Shown here: positions 11,420 through 20,834 of the stretch, in pieces
Layout of the letters: every line of letters starts with the position of its first letter
How positions within the stretch are numbered: the first letter of the stretch is position 1
Assembly: GCA_014904845.1 (NCBI GenBank)
Contig: MU119598.1
Span: 1 to 39,601 of the forward strand
DNA length: 39,601 nucleotides
From: Acephala macrosclerotiorum
Lineage: Eukaryota > Ascomycota > Leotiomycetes > Helotiales > Mollisiaceae
Reading direction: 5' to 3'
Notes under the pieces: model-generated
The model's input: the letters and a program-made list of their open reading frames with translations, nothing else
Told to the model about the DNA's origin: nothing
Database searches by the model: none
Made by a program: the position numbers and the translations under genes

Positions 11420-13686
11420 CTTGTCCTAGAGGGATTTCATTGCAGTGAGCTCATTGATAAGTGCTTCCAAATGCCGAGCTAGGATAGCCCGAGAGTTATA
11501 CTTCAAGCGCCAGAGTCAGATGCCAGGATACAATACGCGAAAGCCAGGGTTGACATGAAAGTAATCCCAGCCCCGTGCCAATGAATAGAAAAGTAGAGCC
11601 TCGTGGGTAAGCTATTGGCAAGTTGTAGTCTTTGAATTTGTGACATGGGAAGCGTTCAATTGAGAGAAAGTAGAACACAAGAACGAGGCAAGCCGCCTCG
11701 TTTAGGCGGCAGCAAAGCATCAAGCGGATGTGATGAGTTTTTAGGCTGTGACATACCTCGAGGCACTCCGTTGATTCGAGGACGACGAAGCACATTTTCA
11801 GTAAAGGACGTCGGTCACAATCGGTGAGTTCGAAAGGTCACCGTGATCGACAAGACCCCACTTGCTTACATAATCTCCCCCTGCCCAAAGGTAGTCAAAA
11901 CGCTTTGCTTCTGCCCGATGTTCCCAATACTCTTTTCAAAAATTGAGGGGGGATTGACATGGCTTCAAAATTGGAGCTTTCTACATCAAGCAACTGTGAA
12001 TTGTGCCAGCATGATGAAGTACTCTCTCGATGATCTAGTGTGGTTCTGCTGACTCGGGTTTTATTCAGATATCCTCCTGCTGTTGTACTACCTTCGGTTG
12101 CTATCGCCCTCCCGCTCCCATCCTCTCAACCTTCCACTTGCATCGTTCCCGTTGATTATTGAGCACTTCATACCTCGAAGATGGAGACAGCTGCGCGGAA
12201 TGGACCTGGGTTCGCAGTTACAGTGCGGCGTTCCAAAACCATTACAAATGACCTAGAACGCATATTTCAGACCTGGAAACACTTCATTGTCTATGAGTTG
12301 CTTCATAAATCAATTGCTGGCAGTAGCTCTCATCCCATGGAACTTCCATGCGAAGTGCATTTTGCATGGGTGCGAAGTAAGGCGTTGGCGAATGGTGGTT
12401 CGTGAGCGTTTCCTATTTTTACGTGCAGTTATCGAAGAGGTCGAAGCGATTGATGACCATTCCTATTAGGTTCAAGGAGCTCGATATACAGCCGTTTCTA
12501 TAGAATACGAAGCTTCATCACGCTGATTGTAGTGCCCTGAGCTATACCAGTAGCTAGCTGGTTATAAAGAATACCAGGCTGTATTCCAAGGTGGCCTGCA
12601 CTATCTGGGTTCCACGTCTTCAATGTTGAACTTCGAATCATGCCGTGGCTTTACATTTTTTTTCACGTTGCTTGTTTTTCGTCAAAAGTCGCTGGATTGA
12701 AATGGCAGGATAAATCAATGTATATCGCGCGCTCCTGCCAGTTAATGGTCGGTATGCACGTGAGCAAGTGCTCGAGTATGAAGGAGAGGGCTCTTCAGTA
12801 ACGGGTTGGAGAGTTTGGTGTTGTATGACCAGGGGCAGTCTGATAGGGGGCGTTGGGGAAGAGGCCTATCATCTTTCTCTTCCTGCTCAACTGACAAATC
12901 AGAACAGTGCGGGAAATCTGGACAGATTGGCTGAAAAAGAAAAAAAAAAAGAAAAAGGCTCTCCTCCTTTCGTCTCTGTCTCCTAAAGAACAAACTCTCA
13001 GGAGAGTCATGCAGCACACCAGCACGACTTACAGGACAAGGTCAGCCACCCTACCAATACGTGCCTGGAACTTCTAGGCGTGTGCTACATTTGAGTTGGA
13101 CTGACTATCCTGCCTTGGGCTAACAGAGAGCCTCACTCGGCTTGCCGGGTCTCACCGACTTCGTTCCTTCAACTGCAGCTCCCGATTTTCCACAGAATAT
13201 CCGGACGTGGGCCAATGGATGCTAGACGGAGCATTGATGATGACGAGCGGACGCCACTCAATTGGCCATAGCTGGGTGGTGGCTGCGAGCTCAGCGCCGG
13301 CCGCAGCGACGTGGGCGGCTCTGCTGCTTGAATGACTCTGCTAGCCAAGGCAGCAGTGAGGTAGTTCTTAATACCATCTTTAAGCACGTTATTTCTGCGA
13401 GGTGTGCTTGCCTAAACTATCTGTATTTGCGCCTGATTCATTGCGCCCGTGCTGCATGCCTTGCAATGTAAGTTGGGCGCTGGTTTTCGGAGAGATCCCA
13501 CACCAAGTTCTGATATTTCGCGAGAACCTGACGAGTACAGATCGAAGTTCCACCCCTCCGACATCCAACGAGCCTCTTATTACACAGGAGGACCTCACTT
13601 TGATACCGACGGAACCCCCTCAACCAGCGATATCGACCGCCGTAAAGAAAAGAAGCAAGCACATATCATCTGCGGGGACTGGCACA
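11420..13686. other. Gap between copies A and B, no clear gene
   Basis: This 2.3-kb stretch lies upstream of copy B. Several open frames of 60-100 codons exist on both strands (for example plus 12181-12405, starting METAARNGPG), but none has a recognisable motif or a neighbour exon that extends it. There is an A-rich tract at 12935-12956 and a small inverted repeat GCCGCC...GGCGGC at 11692-11710. The last 285 bases are open in the copy B frame and could include upstream coding sequence (Ser/Thr/Pro-rich) if B starts earlier than 13687; a donor-like GTAAGT near 13469 hints at one more 5' exon. Confidence 0.4.
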
Positions 13687-16600
13687 ATGGGCGACGAGGT
13701 TTTGTACGCAGCTATCTCCCCGTTACTGGAGAAGGACGTGAACTCGCGTCAGTTTCTTCCTAAAGGACACCTTGAGGCGTTGATGAATGCGGAGAAGGTC
13801 GACCTGGAACTCGAGAGTAGCTGCTTCACGGCGGCGGATGGCCAAGATGCGAAAGAAATTTTGAGGAACTTCATCCTGGGTCGAGCAACGAAATGCTTTG
13901 CAACACTGGTCCGAATTGGCAAGGTTAATGAGATCAGATCATTTCATCAAAACGGCCTTACAGATGCATACCTTCCTCTCGAATTCAAAGTCCATAAAGG
14001 GAAATGTCTTGCTGCGAATTCAGTGGAGCCGTCCAGCCAGCTAGATCCTGGCCCAGTGGAGAAGACCTTCAAGGACCTATGGCGAATTCGAGACATCGAA
14101 GAGTTCGAACAAAAGCAGTGGCTCTTTCTCGCACCAGTTTTTACTGAAGAGGACAGAGATTGGAAGCGCTGCTTTCATGATAGTTGTCCTCTGCCTTTCC
14201 TTTCCCCGCCGCCCGGTCGGCAACAGGATCCTCAAGAAACTCTCTTCAGCCAGGTCCGTAAAGTGGCGCTCCATGCGAGTCACATCATTGGTGTAAGAAC
14301 CCTTTATCCCACGTAAAGCTGGCAACTAACCGTGTGTGAGTTTAATCAGGACCCGACAAACCAAAACAATCTCCTCGTCGCCATCAAGCAGTTGAAATCG
14401 ACCACTGATGTCCAAACCTCGTTGACACAAGCCACCAACCCTGACATTGCCGAAGCAGATTCACTGAACACGATCCGAAAATTGGATCATCGACACGTCA
14501 TCAAGGCCATAGCTGTCTTCGAATGGTGCAAGCACCAATACTTCATATTCCCATGGGCCGACAATGGAAACCTACGAGAGTTTTGGGAGAAATGGAAAGG
14601 CTTGGATTCTATCTACTGGGTTTTAGAGCAACTAGATGGTCTCTGTGATGCCTTATACCAGCTCCATTATCGAAATTGGCGTCACGGCGATCTAAAACCA
14701 GAGAACCTGCTATGCTTTAAGGATTCGAAAAGCTCACGGGATATCTTAGTCATTGCAGACGTCGGCTTGCTGAAAGTTCACAGTATACTCACACCCAACA
14801 GAACAAACCCCACACGGACTATGACAGGAACTCGGATGTATTGTCCTCCAGGAGATAGGCGCTCGCCGAGATCACGTCTGTATGATATTTGGTCCATGGG
14901 AGCGATCATTCTGGAGATGTTGATCTGCCTGATGTATGGACCCCAGGAAGTTCAAAGGCTTCATACTTTGATTGATAGGTTCTACGTGGATGAAGGAACA
15001 AGGAGTGACAGTTCAAATGCCCGCATACACCCCGAAGTTGAGAGATGGATACAGCATATATACCAGGACCCTCGGTCTGGCACCGATTTAGAACCGACCG
15101 CTATACGTCTACTCCTCAATCTTGTCCGCGACCGGCTTTTAGTAGTCCGAATACCCCACGACCATACTACGAACCCTACCCAAAGTCTCATAGAGCAAAT
15201 TATTCCTGAGATGGATACTAGTATGTCTGACGTGCAGTCCGGTATTCCTGAGTTGAGAGTCGAATATGCTGTACAATATGATGACTCGGATTCATCGTAT
15301 ATACCCTCTATCAACTTTCCAGGCCAGGAAGCCACGGCATATCGTGCGGATTCCAAGGAACTATCCGAGACTGTACATACGATCCTAGGGAACTCTCGTT
15401 CATCAGGCTCCACAAAACTACCACTGTTCACTCTAGTCTACCCAGACTATCATTTTGCGGGACCAAGGACGAAGCATGGCGATTTCCTCACGGAGCAGCA
15501 CGCAAGGGCTGCAGGCCATCATAGCTCTTATGGCCCGCAAGCTGCGCAGGTGCATACTGAGGTGAGTTCCGTTCCCTCGGAGAACTTAACGACTGTGAGA
15601 GAAAGTCGGAAGGAATGCTAACGAAGATGAGATAGATTGCACAGGACGTGTGTGTTTCCACCCCTTTATAGCGTTCTGACTGACAATCTTGCTCCGTGCA
15701 GTACGTAAGTTGAAGTCAAGTCGAGACTGGTGGCAAATCTTGGTGTTCACTGACACTTATGTTCCTTGGCCAATACAGATTGTAAGTAGAAACTTGACCG
15801 GCAAAACTTCTGTTATGGCTAACGTCGCTTCAGTTTGTGAGTGACGCCAACCTACAGCATTGAATTCCCGCCACTGACAAGTGCTTCTCTCGATATAGCC
15901 TGTAGGTCGACCCCACTCATTTCCTCCTAGTAATACTCGTCAAGATTACTTTTAACTAAATTCGGGGCAACGCAGCCGGTATGTCAATCCACCTCGTGTA
16001 TGAGAATTTATTTAGGGCGTGTTTCCTAATTCTAGCAGCTGGATGATGTTTGGAAGTCCACACCCGATAACCAACTCGCACGAACAATCTTCAATGGGAT
16101 TGATACCAACGCTGTGCTTCCATCACCGGAGCAAGGCACCTCAAAACTTTGTCAACGCTGCAGCCACGTAAACCCATGGGTTGATGGTTTTCAGCTGAAG
16201 GATGACCTTCCTGGACTTCAGGACAAGGCAGAGTCTTGTGGCCTATGCAAAATGTTAGTACCATGTTTGATAAAATTTGGCATCAACAAGAGAGAAACAG
16301 TTCAGCTATTTACAGCAGAGTCGTCTTTCACCCTTCATAGTCCCACCGGTCCGAAAATTCTATCTATATATGCTTTCCCCAAAGACGCAGGTAGGACGCA
16401 CTGCCCACATAGTTGATTGAGGTCCTAACCGACTACGCGTGGTTTGCAGTCTGACGTGTAACAGGAACTGATCGGAGACGATCTTCTCTCCAGTTTGGAT
16501 TTCCCAAATTGCCCGAGGCGGGCAGTGAAACGCATTTCAGGGTGCTACGCGAGTGGCTCCAGGCCTGCGACGGCGATGCATCCCATACGTGCCATTCCAG

Positions 16601-18171
16601 AGCCCAGGGTTTCCTGCCTACTAGAGTTCTTGACGTGGGCAGCCAGAAGAATTCGAACCATCTACGCTTGCATTGTCACAATCGAAATATCAGGACTCCT
16701 GGTAAATATATTGCCCTCTCACACCGCTGGGGCGACCCTAAACATCATCGACAATTCAGCACAACTCGGTCCAACATCTCAGATTTTGAAAAGAGTATAA
16801 GCTATGAAAGGTTACCAAAGACATTTCAAGATGCCATCACGGTGACGCGTAACCTTGGCGTTCAATTCCTTTGGATCGACTCTCTTTGCATCGTGCAGGA
16901 CGATCCAGAAGATTGGAAGATCGAGTCAGGCCGGATGGAGTCCGTTTTCAGTGCAGCATATTGTACAATTGCTGCTACCTGTGCTAATGGCTCAAGTGAT
17001 GGATTTTTGAAAGTTCGGCCGACGAGAGCTTTTGTGACGATGCAGATAGACCGACTTCCTGAGATCTATATCTGCGAGGCGATTGACGATTTTCAAGGTG
17101 ATGTAGAGGAAAGTGAACTGCAGAAGCGGGGCTGGGTTTTGCAGGAGAGAGCTTTGGCTAACCGCACTATTCATTACACTGAGAAACAATCATACTGGGA
17201 GTGTGGCGGCGGCGTTCGTTCCGAGACAATGACCAGAATGAGCAAGTACGTATCCCCCATTATAATCACGCATTTTGGCCCTGGGAATTATGGAATCGCT
17301 TGCACTTTGATTTCGACCATTTCTAACTTTGATCAGTTTGAAAGCTTCTTTTCTTGGTGATGCCGACTTTCCCAACTCCGCCGAAAAGTATGTCAAGGGT
17401 GGGAGGATTCGCTTATACGAAGATCTTTATGAGCGTTATTCCAAGCTTAATTTCACCATGATCGAGGACAGACCAGTAGCCATTAGTGGGCTGGAGAAAA
17501 GACTTCTGCGGACTTTCAATACTGCAGGAGCTTGCGGAATTTTTGAGTGTTATTTCCACCGTGGTCTTCTCTGGAAACGCCTGAACGACCCATTGAAGCG
17601 AATTAAGTCGATTCGAGGTCAAAAGGTCCCATCATGGTCTTGGATGGGATATGCCGGTGCTATTAACTACATGGATATCCCCGGGGGGAAAGCAGAATGG
17701 AGCGAAAGTGTTCAGTCACCATTTTCTGGTGAGGGGTCATCAAGTACATGCGTGAACGAGAGCGGAGCCACTGCACTGATGTTGCGAGCAGTGGCAAGGG
17801 ATTTTGTCAAGGGTCGAGGGGACCTGATCTTTGATGAACCCGGAAGGCTTTTCGAGGGGAAATTGAGATGTGTGATCGTTGGCAAGACGAAGGACAAGGC
17901 TACCAAAGTATTCTTCGCCCTCAAACCCCGCTGTGCGCGACTGACGCATCTCTAGGATCTTGGTCTCCATCCCAAATTCGAGGCGACCCCGCCGGATAAC
18001 TCAAAAGACGGCAACAACCACCTGCTAGAGTACAAGAAGCATTATGTCCTCGTGATTGTAGAGACAGGCCGGATCGAGAGTCAGGTCATCTACGAGAGAG
18101 TCGCCGTTGGGACTATGGAAGGGCGTGATGTTTTGCCAACTACTTCTGACGAGATTGTGTTGATCCGCTGA
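13687..18171 (+). CDS. Kinase-like and HET-domain fusion protein (copy B)
   Basis: Best model: exons 13687-14292, 14350-15561, 15636-15647, 15702-15704, 15779-15781, 15834-15836, 15899-15901, 15976-15978, 16036-16390, 16465-17245, 17337-17907, 17956-18171. All junctions are GT/AG and keep frame; the product would be 1,255 residues. Residues 1-202 match the pre-kinase region of copy A (FLPKGHLEALM, CFATLVRIGKVNEIRSFHQNGLTDAYLP). The kinase-like domain has VAIK (about 212-215), HGDLKPEN (from 314) and DVG (339-341), but the APE glutamate position reads CPPGD, so catalysis is doubtful. A linker YIFPPQLDDVW made by single-codon exons leads to a Cys-rich segment (LCQRC...CGLCK) and a HET domain (YIALSHRWGD, FLWIDSLCIVQDDPEDW, RGWVLQERAL, ending PSWSWMGY). 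HET domains trigger incompatibility cell death. A and B are tandem paralogues; B lacks A's zinc-finger part. The alternative, two separate genes, would leave the HET part without an obvious start. The true N-terminus may lie upstream. Confidence 0.8.
15636..16035 (+). other. Chain of single-codon exons
   Basis: Between kinase and HET parts lie a 12-nt exon (15636-15647, I-A-Q-D) and five 3-nt exons: TAC 15702-15704, ATT 15779-15781, TTT 15834-15836, CCT 15899-15901, CCG 15976-15978. They read Y-I-F-P-P and join CAG CTG GAT at 16036. Each is bounded by YAG upstream and GTAAGT, GTAAGT, GTGAGT, GTAGGT or GTATGT downstream. Introns are 54, 74, 52, 62, 74 and 57 bp. Clear CTGAC or CTAAC branch sites occur in the first four; the last two have TTAACTAA and CCTAAT. 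All exons are phase 0. The assembled motif resembles the Y-I-x-P-P-x-L-x-D-x-W segment I recall before the Cys-rich part of related fungal HET proteins. Confidence 0.75.
16036..18171 (+). other. HET half of the copy B fusion
   Basis: This segment may appear as a stand-alone HET gene in automated annotation. It starts QLDDVWKSTPDN, then the Cys-rich LCQRCSHVNPW and CGLCKMLVP. After intron 16391-16464 come FPKLPEAGSETHF and the HET core (ALSHRWGDP, LPKTFQDAITVTR, WIDSLCIVQDD, SAAYCTIAATCA, KRGWVLQERALANR, YWECG). Intron 17246-17336 precedes LKASFLGDADFP and RPVAISGLEKRLLRTF. A 48-bp intron (17908-17955, GTATTC to CTCTAG, CTGAC branch site) removes an in-frame TAG and leads to the conserved end (HYVLVIVETG, YERVAVGTMEG, stop TGA 18169-18171). 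No stop or frameshift remains under this model. Confidence 0.85.
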
Positions 18172-18648
18172 ATGCTTTTTTTCTTGTTGATCGGATCACT
18201 ACGCTTGACTTGATTGTATGGTCAATTTTAAATTTCAATGATAAACAGTTTTGCTTCCCACGCTGGATCAACTTCTTCAAGAATCAGAGTGAACAGGTCG
18301 TGACAGAAACCATAGGATCGAGATGGCACTCTGAAAAATAGCGATCACGAGCAAAGTTTGAACATTTAGCCTCGCGCGATGAGGTGTTGTGATTAGTATA
18401 GAGGTATAAGGAATATACACTCCAAAGCACATGCACTGCCCCCACGACGAGCAATGAGCATTGACTCAACGTCCCGCCAATTTTTGTAGTTCGTCAAGCA
18501 AAATGACCGGCTAGATCTCGATAATCAGCCTTACTCAGGATCTATATCCGAGTCTTGAAGCTCTCTAATATCCCTAAGAAATGTTCTCATAATCTCATCC
18601 GCCTCGATACAATGCTTTGCGAGAGAGTTTCACCGAGGCTGAGGAGAA
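18172..18648. repeat. Mosaic of duplicated gene scraps
   Basis: Two pieces match other parts of the window. About 18310-18420 resembles 20682-20775, just beyond the 3' end of the minus-strand HET gene (shared words: ATCGAGATGG, ACGAGCAA/ATGAGCAA, AGCCTCG, TTGTGATT/TGTGATTGG). About 18537-18614 resembles 24312-24390, the 3' coding end of the DUF7924 gene; on the minus strand it would encode HCIEADEIMRT and ELQDSD. Neither piece is an intact gene. The rest, including the short minus-strand frame 18284-18469, has no support as coding. Confidence 0.6.
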
Positions 18649-18876
18649 ATAACTTTTGACGAGCCTGGCAAAAAACAGGATGGAAAACTGCGATGTGTGA
18701 TTGTCGGCAAGGAGAAGGTAGCTCCTGATGATAGAAACCAGAAACATTATGCATTGATTATCTCAGAGCTAGAACAGCTTGAAAACCAAGGGATCTATGA
18801 AAGAGTCGCAGCTGGATATATGGAAAGTCTGGACATTTCACTAGATACACCAGGCGAGATGGTTTTCATTCAGTAA
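18649..18876 (+). pseudogene. HET C-terminal fragment, duplicate
   Basis: A 75-codon open stretch ending at TAA 18874-18876 encodes ITFDEPGKKQDGKLRCVIVG, then KHYALIISE, IYERVAAGYMES and EMVFIQ. It parallels the last part of the copy B HET protein (LIFDEPGRLFEGKLRCVIVG, HYVLVIVE, YERVAVGTMEG, EIVLIR) but is clearly diverged, so the duplication is not recent. There is no HET core upstream and no start codon, so it is a broken partial copy. Confidence 0.75.
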
Positions 18877-19558
18877 CTTCGTACATCGGAATGGCATCTC
18901 CTGCTCAAGAAAGAGGACTATTTTCAAAATATCAATCCACATGCACTCCTTAATCATGCATTCAAGACCTATTCTACACTTCCAGTATCAAACGCGTGAA
19001 AAGTCCACACACATATCCGAACTCCACCTTCAATTTATTTGGATACACCGCAGTTTCCACTTTCGACCAGGCTTCGGACTTAAGTCCGCATCTCAATGGC
19101 ACGGACAGCCGTATACTTGGGCAAGCATGAGCAATATCAGAGTCGCTTCGCACCTAGGACGGTCGAAGAATGAACCTCTCGAGATGCTTGAGGCTGATAG
19201 TGCGACGAGCTGCATTATGCATGAACCGGCGTTCGAGATTTTGACTTCTGCTATGAGCGAGATTTGGGTCTCAATCTTTACCTATCGAAAGATCATGTCC
19301 ACTTGGAGGAAAAACTGTGGCCTTAAAACTTGCACCTGGAACCATGATCCGGAGGTGGTCTTCAATAAGTGGTATCCGATTCTGCCTGCTGACGCACGAA
19401 GAATTTTGAGGAAGCAGACCGCCGCATCTGTCAAACAAATGAGAAGGGATAAAATCAAGCGCCTCTTCCTGACATCGCTTCCAAAGTTCCCGTTAAAAAG
19501 GGTGTCGCTGAAGGTGTGTGGGAAGCGACTTCGCAGAATTAGCTCGTCGAGTTGTCCA
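18877..19558. other. Region without a recognised gene
   Basis: A plus-strand frame (18941-19594, 217 codons) has no motif I recognise and overlaps the 3' end of the minus-strand surface-protein pseudogene. A minus-strand frame at 19282-19566 could hold its next exon, since a donor-like GTAAGT follows SNFTT near 19575. Neither reading is convincing. Confidence 0.35.
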
Positions 19559-20260
19559 TCAAACAAGGAGAGACTTACTGGTTGTAAAGTTTGAAGAGGC
19601 GGACGAGATTGGATTGAGGAGAGTAGGTGTCACCGAGACATTGCCAGTAAAAATACCCCAATCTGCGCCGAAGAGCGCTGGGTTGAGATTGAAATACCCG
19701 GTTGGCAGAGGGTATGGCGAGAAGAAGGTCGAGGTCCCAGTAATATGAAGGCTTGGTTGCGGAGGCACGGGAGGTGCTGGTACGCAGTACTCGGCTGGAC
19801 AGAGATAGTTGTATGTTGGTGGTTCAGATTCAGTGTCGCAATTGACCTGTGGTGGGTTACAGATAAAGCCAGGATAACATCCCCACAGTGAGTCGAAACC
19901 AGTATCCTGAGGAATGACGGCCCATGTTTGTGCGTGAGGGGCAAGGTATGAAGGTATACTCAAGCCAAAAGCCGTACGAGTAAGCCGCACTTGAAGCCAC
20001 ACTTGAGGTACTCGTTGTTGCTGAAGTAGTTGTGGCTAAAACAACTTGTACTGATGTCGTTGCAGCTATTAGTGTTACCCTTGCGGTCGAAGTCGAGGTC
20101 GGGTCGCAAGCGAGCAGTAACCGACGGAAATTTCATAGTATGACTTGATCAGAGATTGGACGAAACCATACGTGGAATTAGAGGCCCCGCCGTAGGACTG
20201 TAGACAATCTAGACATGATAAAATCCAAACAAGAATGCCCCGCTTGGTGAGCAAAGAGCT
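19559..20260 (-). pseudogene. Cys- and Ser/Thr-rich surface protein, frameshifted
   Basis: Reading the minus strand: SCLDCLQSYGGASNSTYGF and SYYEISVGYCSLA, then a Ser/Thr-rich stretch (LIAATTSVQVVLATTTS, ATTSTSSVASSAAYSYGF), then GLSIPSYLAPHAQTWAVIP, WGCYPGFICNPP, VNCDTE, YLCPAEYCVPAPP and SNFTTS near a donor-like site. This is the layout of a secreted or cell-surface fungal protein with an O-glycosylated linker and Cys-rich outer part. Two single-base frame changes break it: one near 20105 (between SLA and DPTSTST) and one at a T4 run near 19983 (YSYGF to GLSIP). No signal peptide start was located. It could be a young pseudogene or contain sequencing errors; the T4 run is a typical error site. 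Confidence 0.55.
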
Positions 20261-20834
20261 AGCGATCTTTCCTTTTCAAGATTGATCATAGCCCAGTCTT
20301 GAATGATGATCCATCATCAGCATAACCCAATCTTCGAATGGAACAGGAGACGTTCACCTACTGCAAACAGGATAGCATGGATAAATTGCTGACATCTTGT
20401 AAGAGGCTGCGGGAGAAGAAGCTGGCAAGCTCGGCCGATTTATCAGAGTTCTGAGGCTCACGGAGCCTTTATCCTTGATAGAATTTGGGGTGCTTGGCGG
20501 CTTGTGCCCGCCCCCAACTTCTATTCATGTGTGACCGAATAGGGAAGGGAATATGCAAAGAAAGCCACATCAAGGTCTGGGGGAGGACTCTCTCCACCCA
20601 GACAGCAATGGCTTCCTGCGCCGCAGCCACTCTCGTATATGTATCTATTTAAACTGGTCGAGTTAAATTCACGGAATCGAGATGGCGGACTGCATCCAGC
20701 CAAACAAGAATCATGAGCAAGAAGTCGAATTTTCAGCCTCGTGCAAGAAGTTGATGTGATTGGTGGTTATGGAAATAATCAAAACTCGACCGGAAAAAGA
20801 AGATGGGATATCTTTAACGTTCCTTATGACGAGT
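20261..20834. other. Intergenic, 3' flank of HET gene
   Basis: No gene is supported. The part nearest the HET gene (20682-20775) is similar to 18310-18420 and so belongs to a duplicated 3' flank. The minus-strand frame 20521-20703 has no recognisable motif. Confidence 0.45.

Noticed and set aside
12742..13025. Minus-strand frames rich in Phe and Pro
   Set aside because: Produced by an A/T-rich simple tract; no family, no splice partner.
18941..19594. Plus-strand 217-codon frame
   Set aside because: Long, but no recognisable domain; overlaps the surface-protein pseudogene on the other strand, which has a clear coding pattern.
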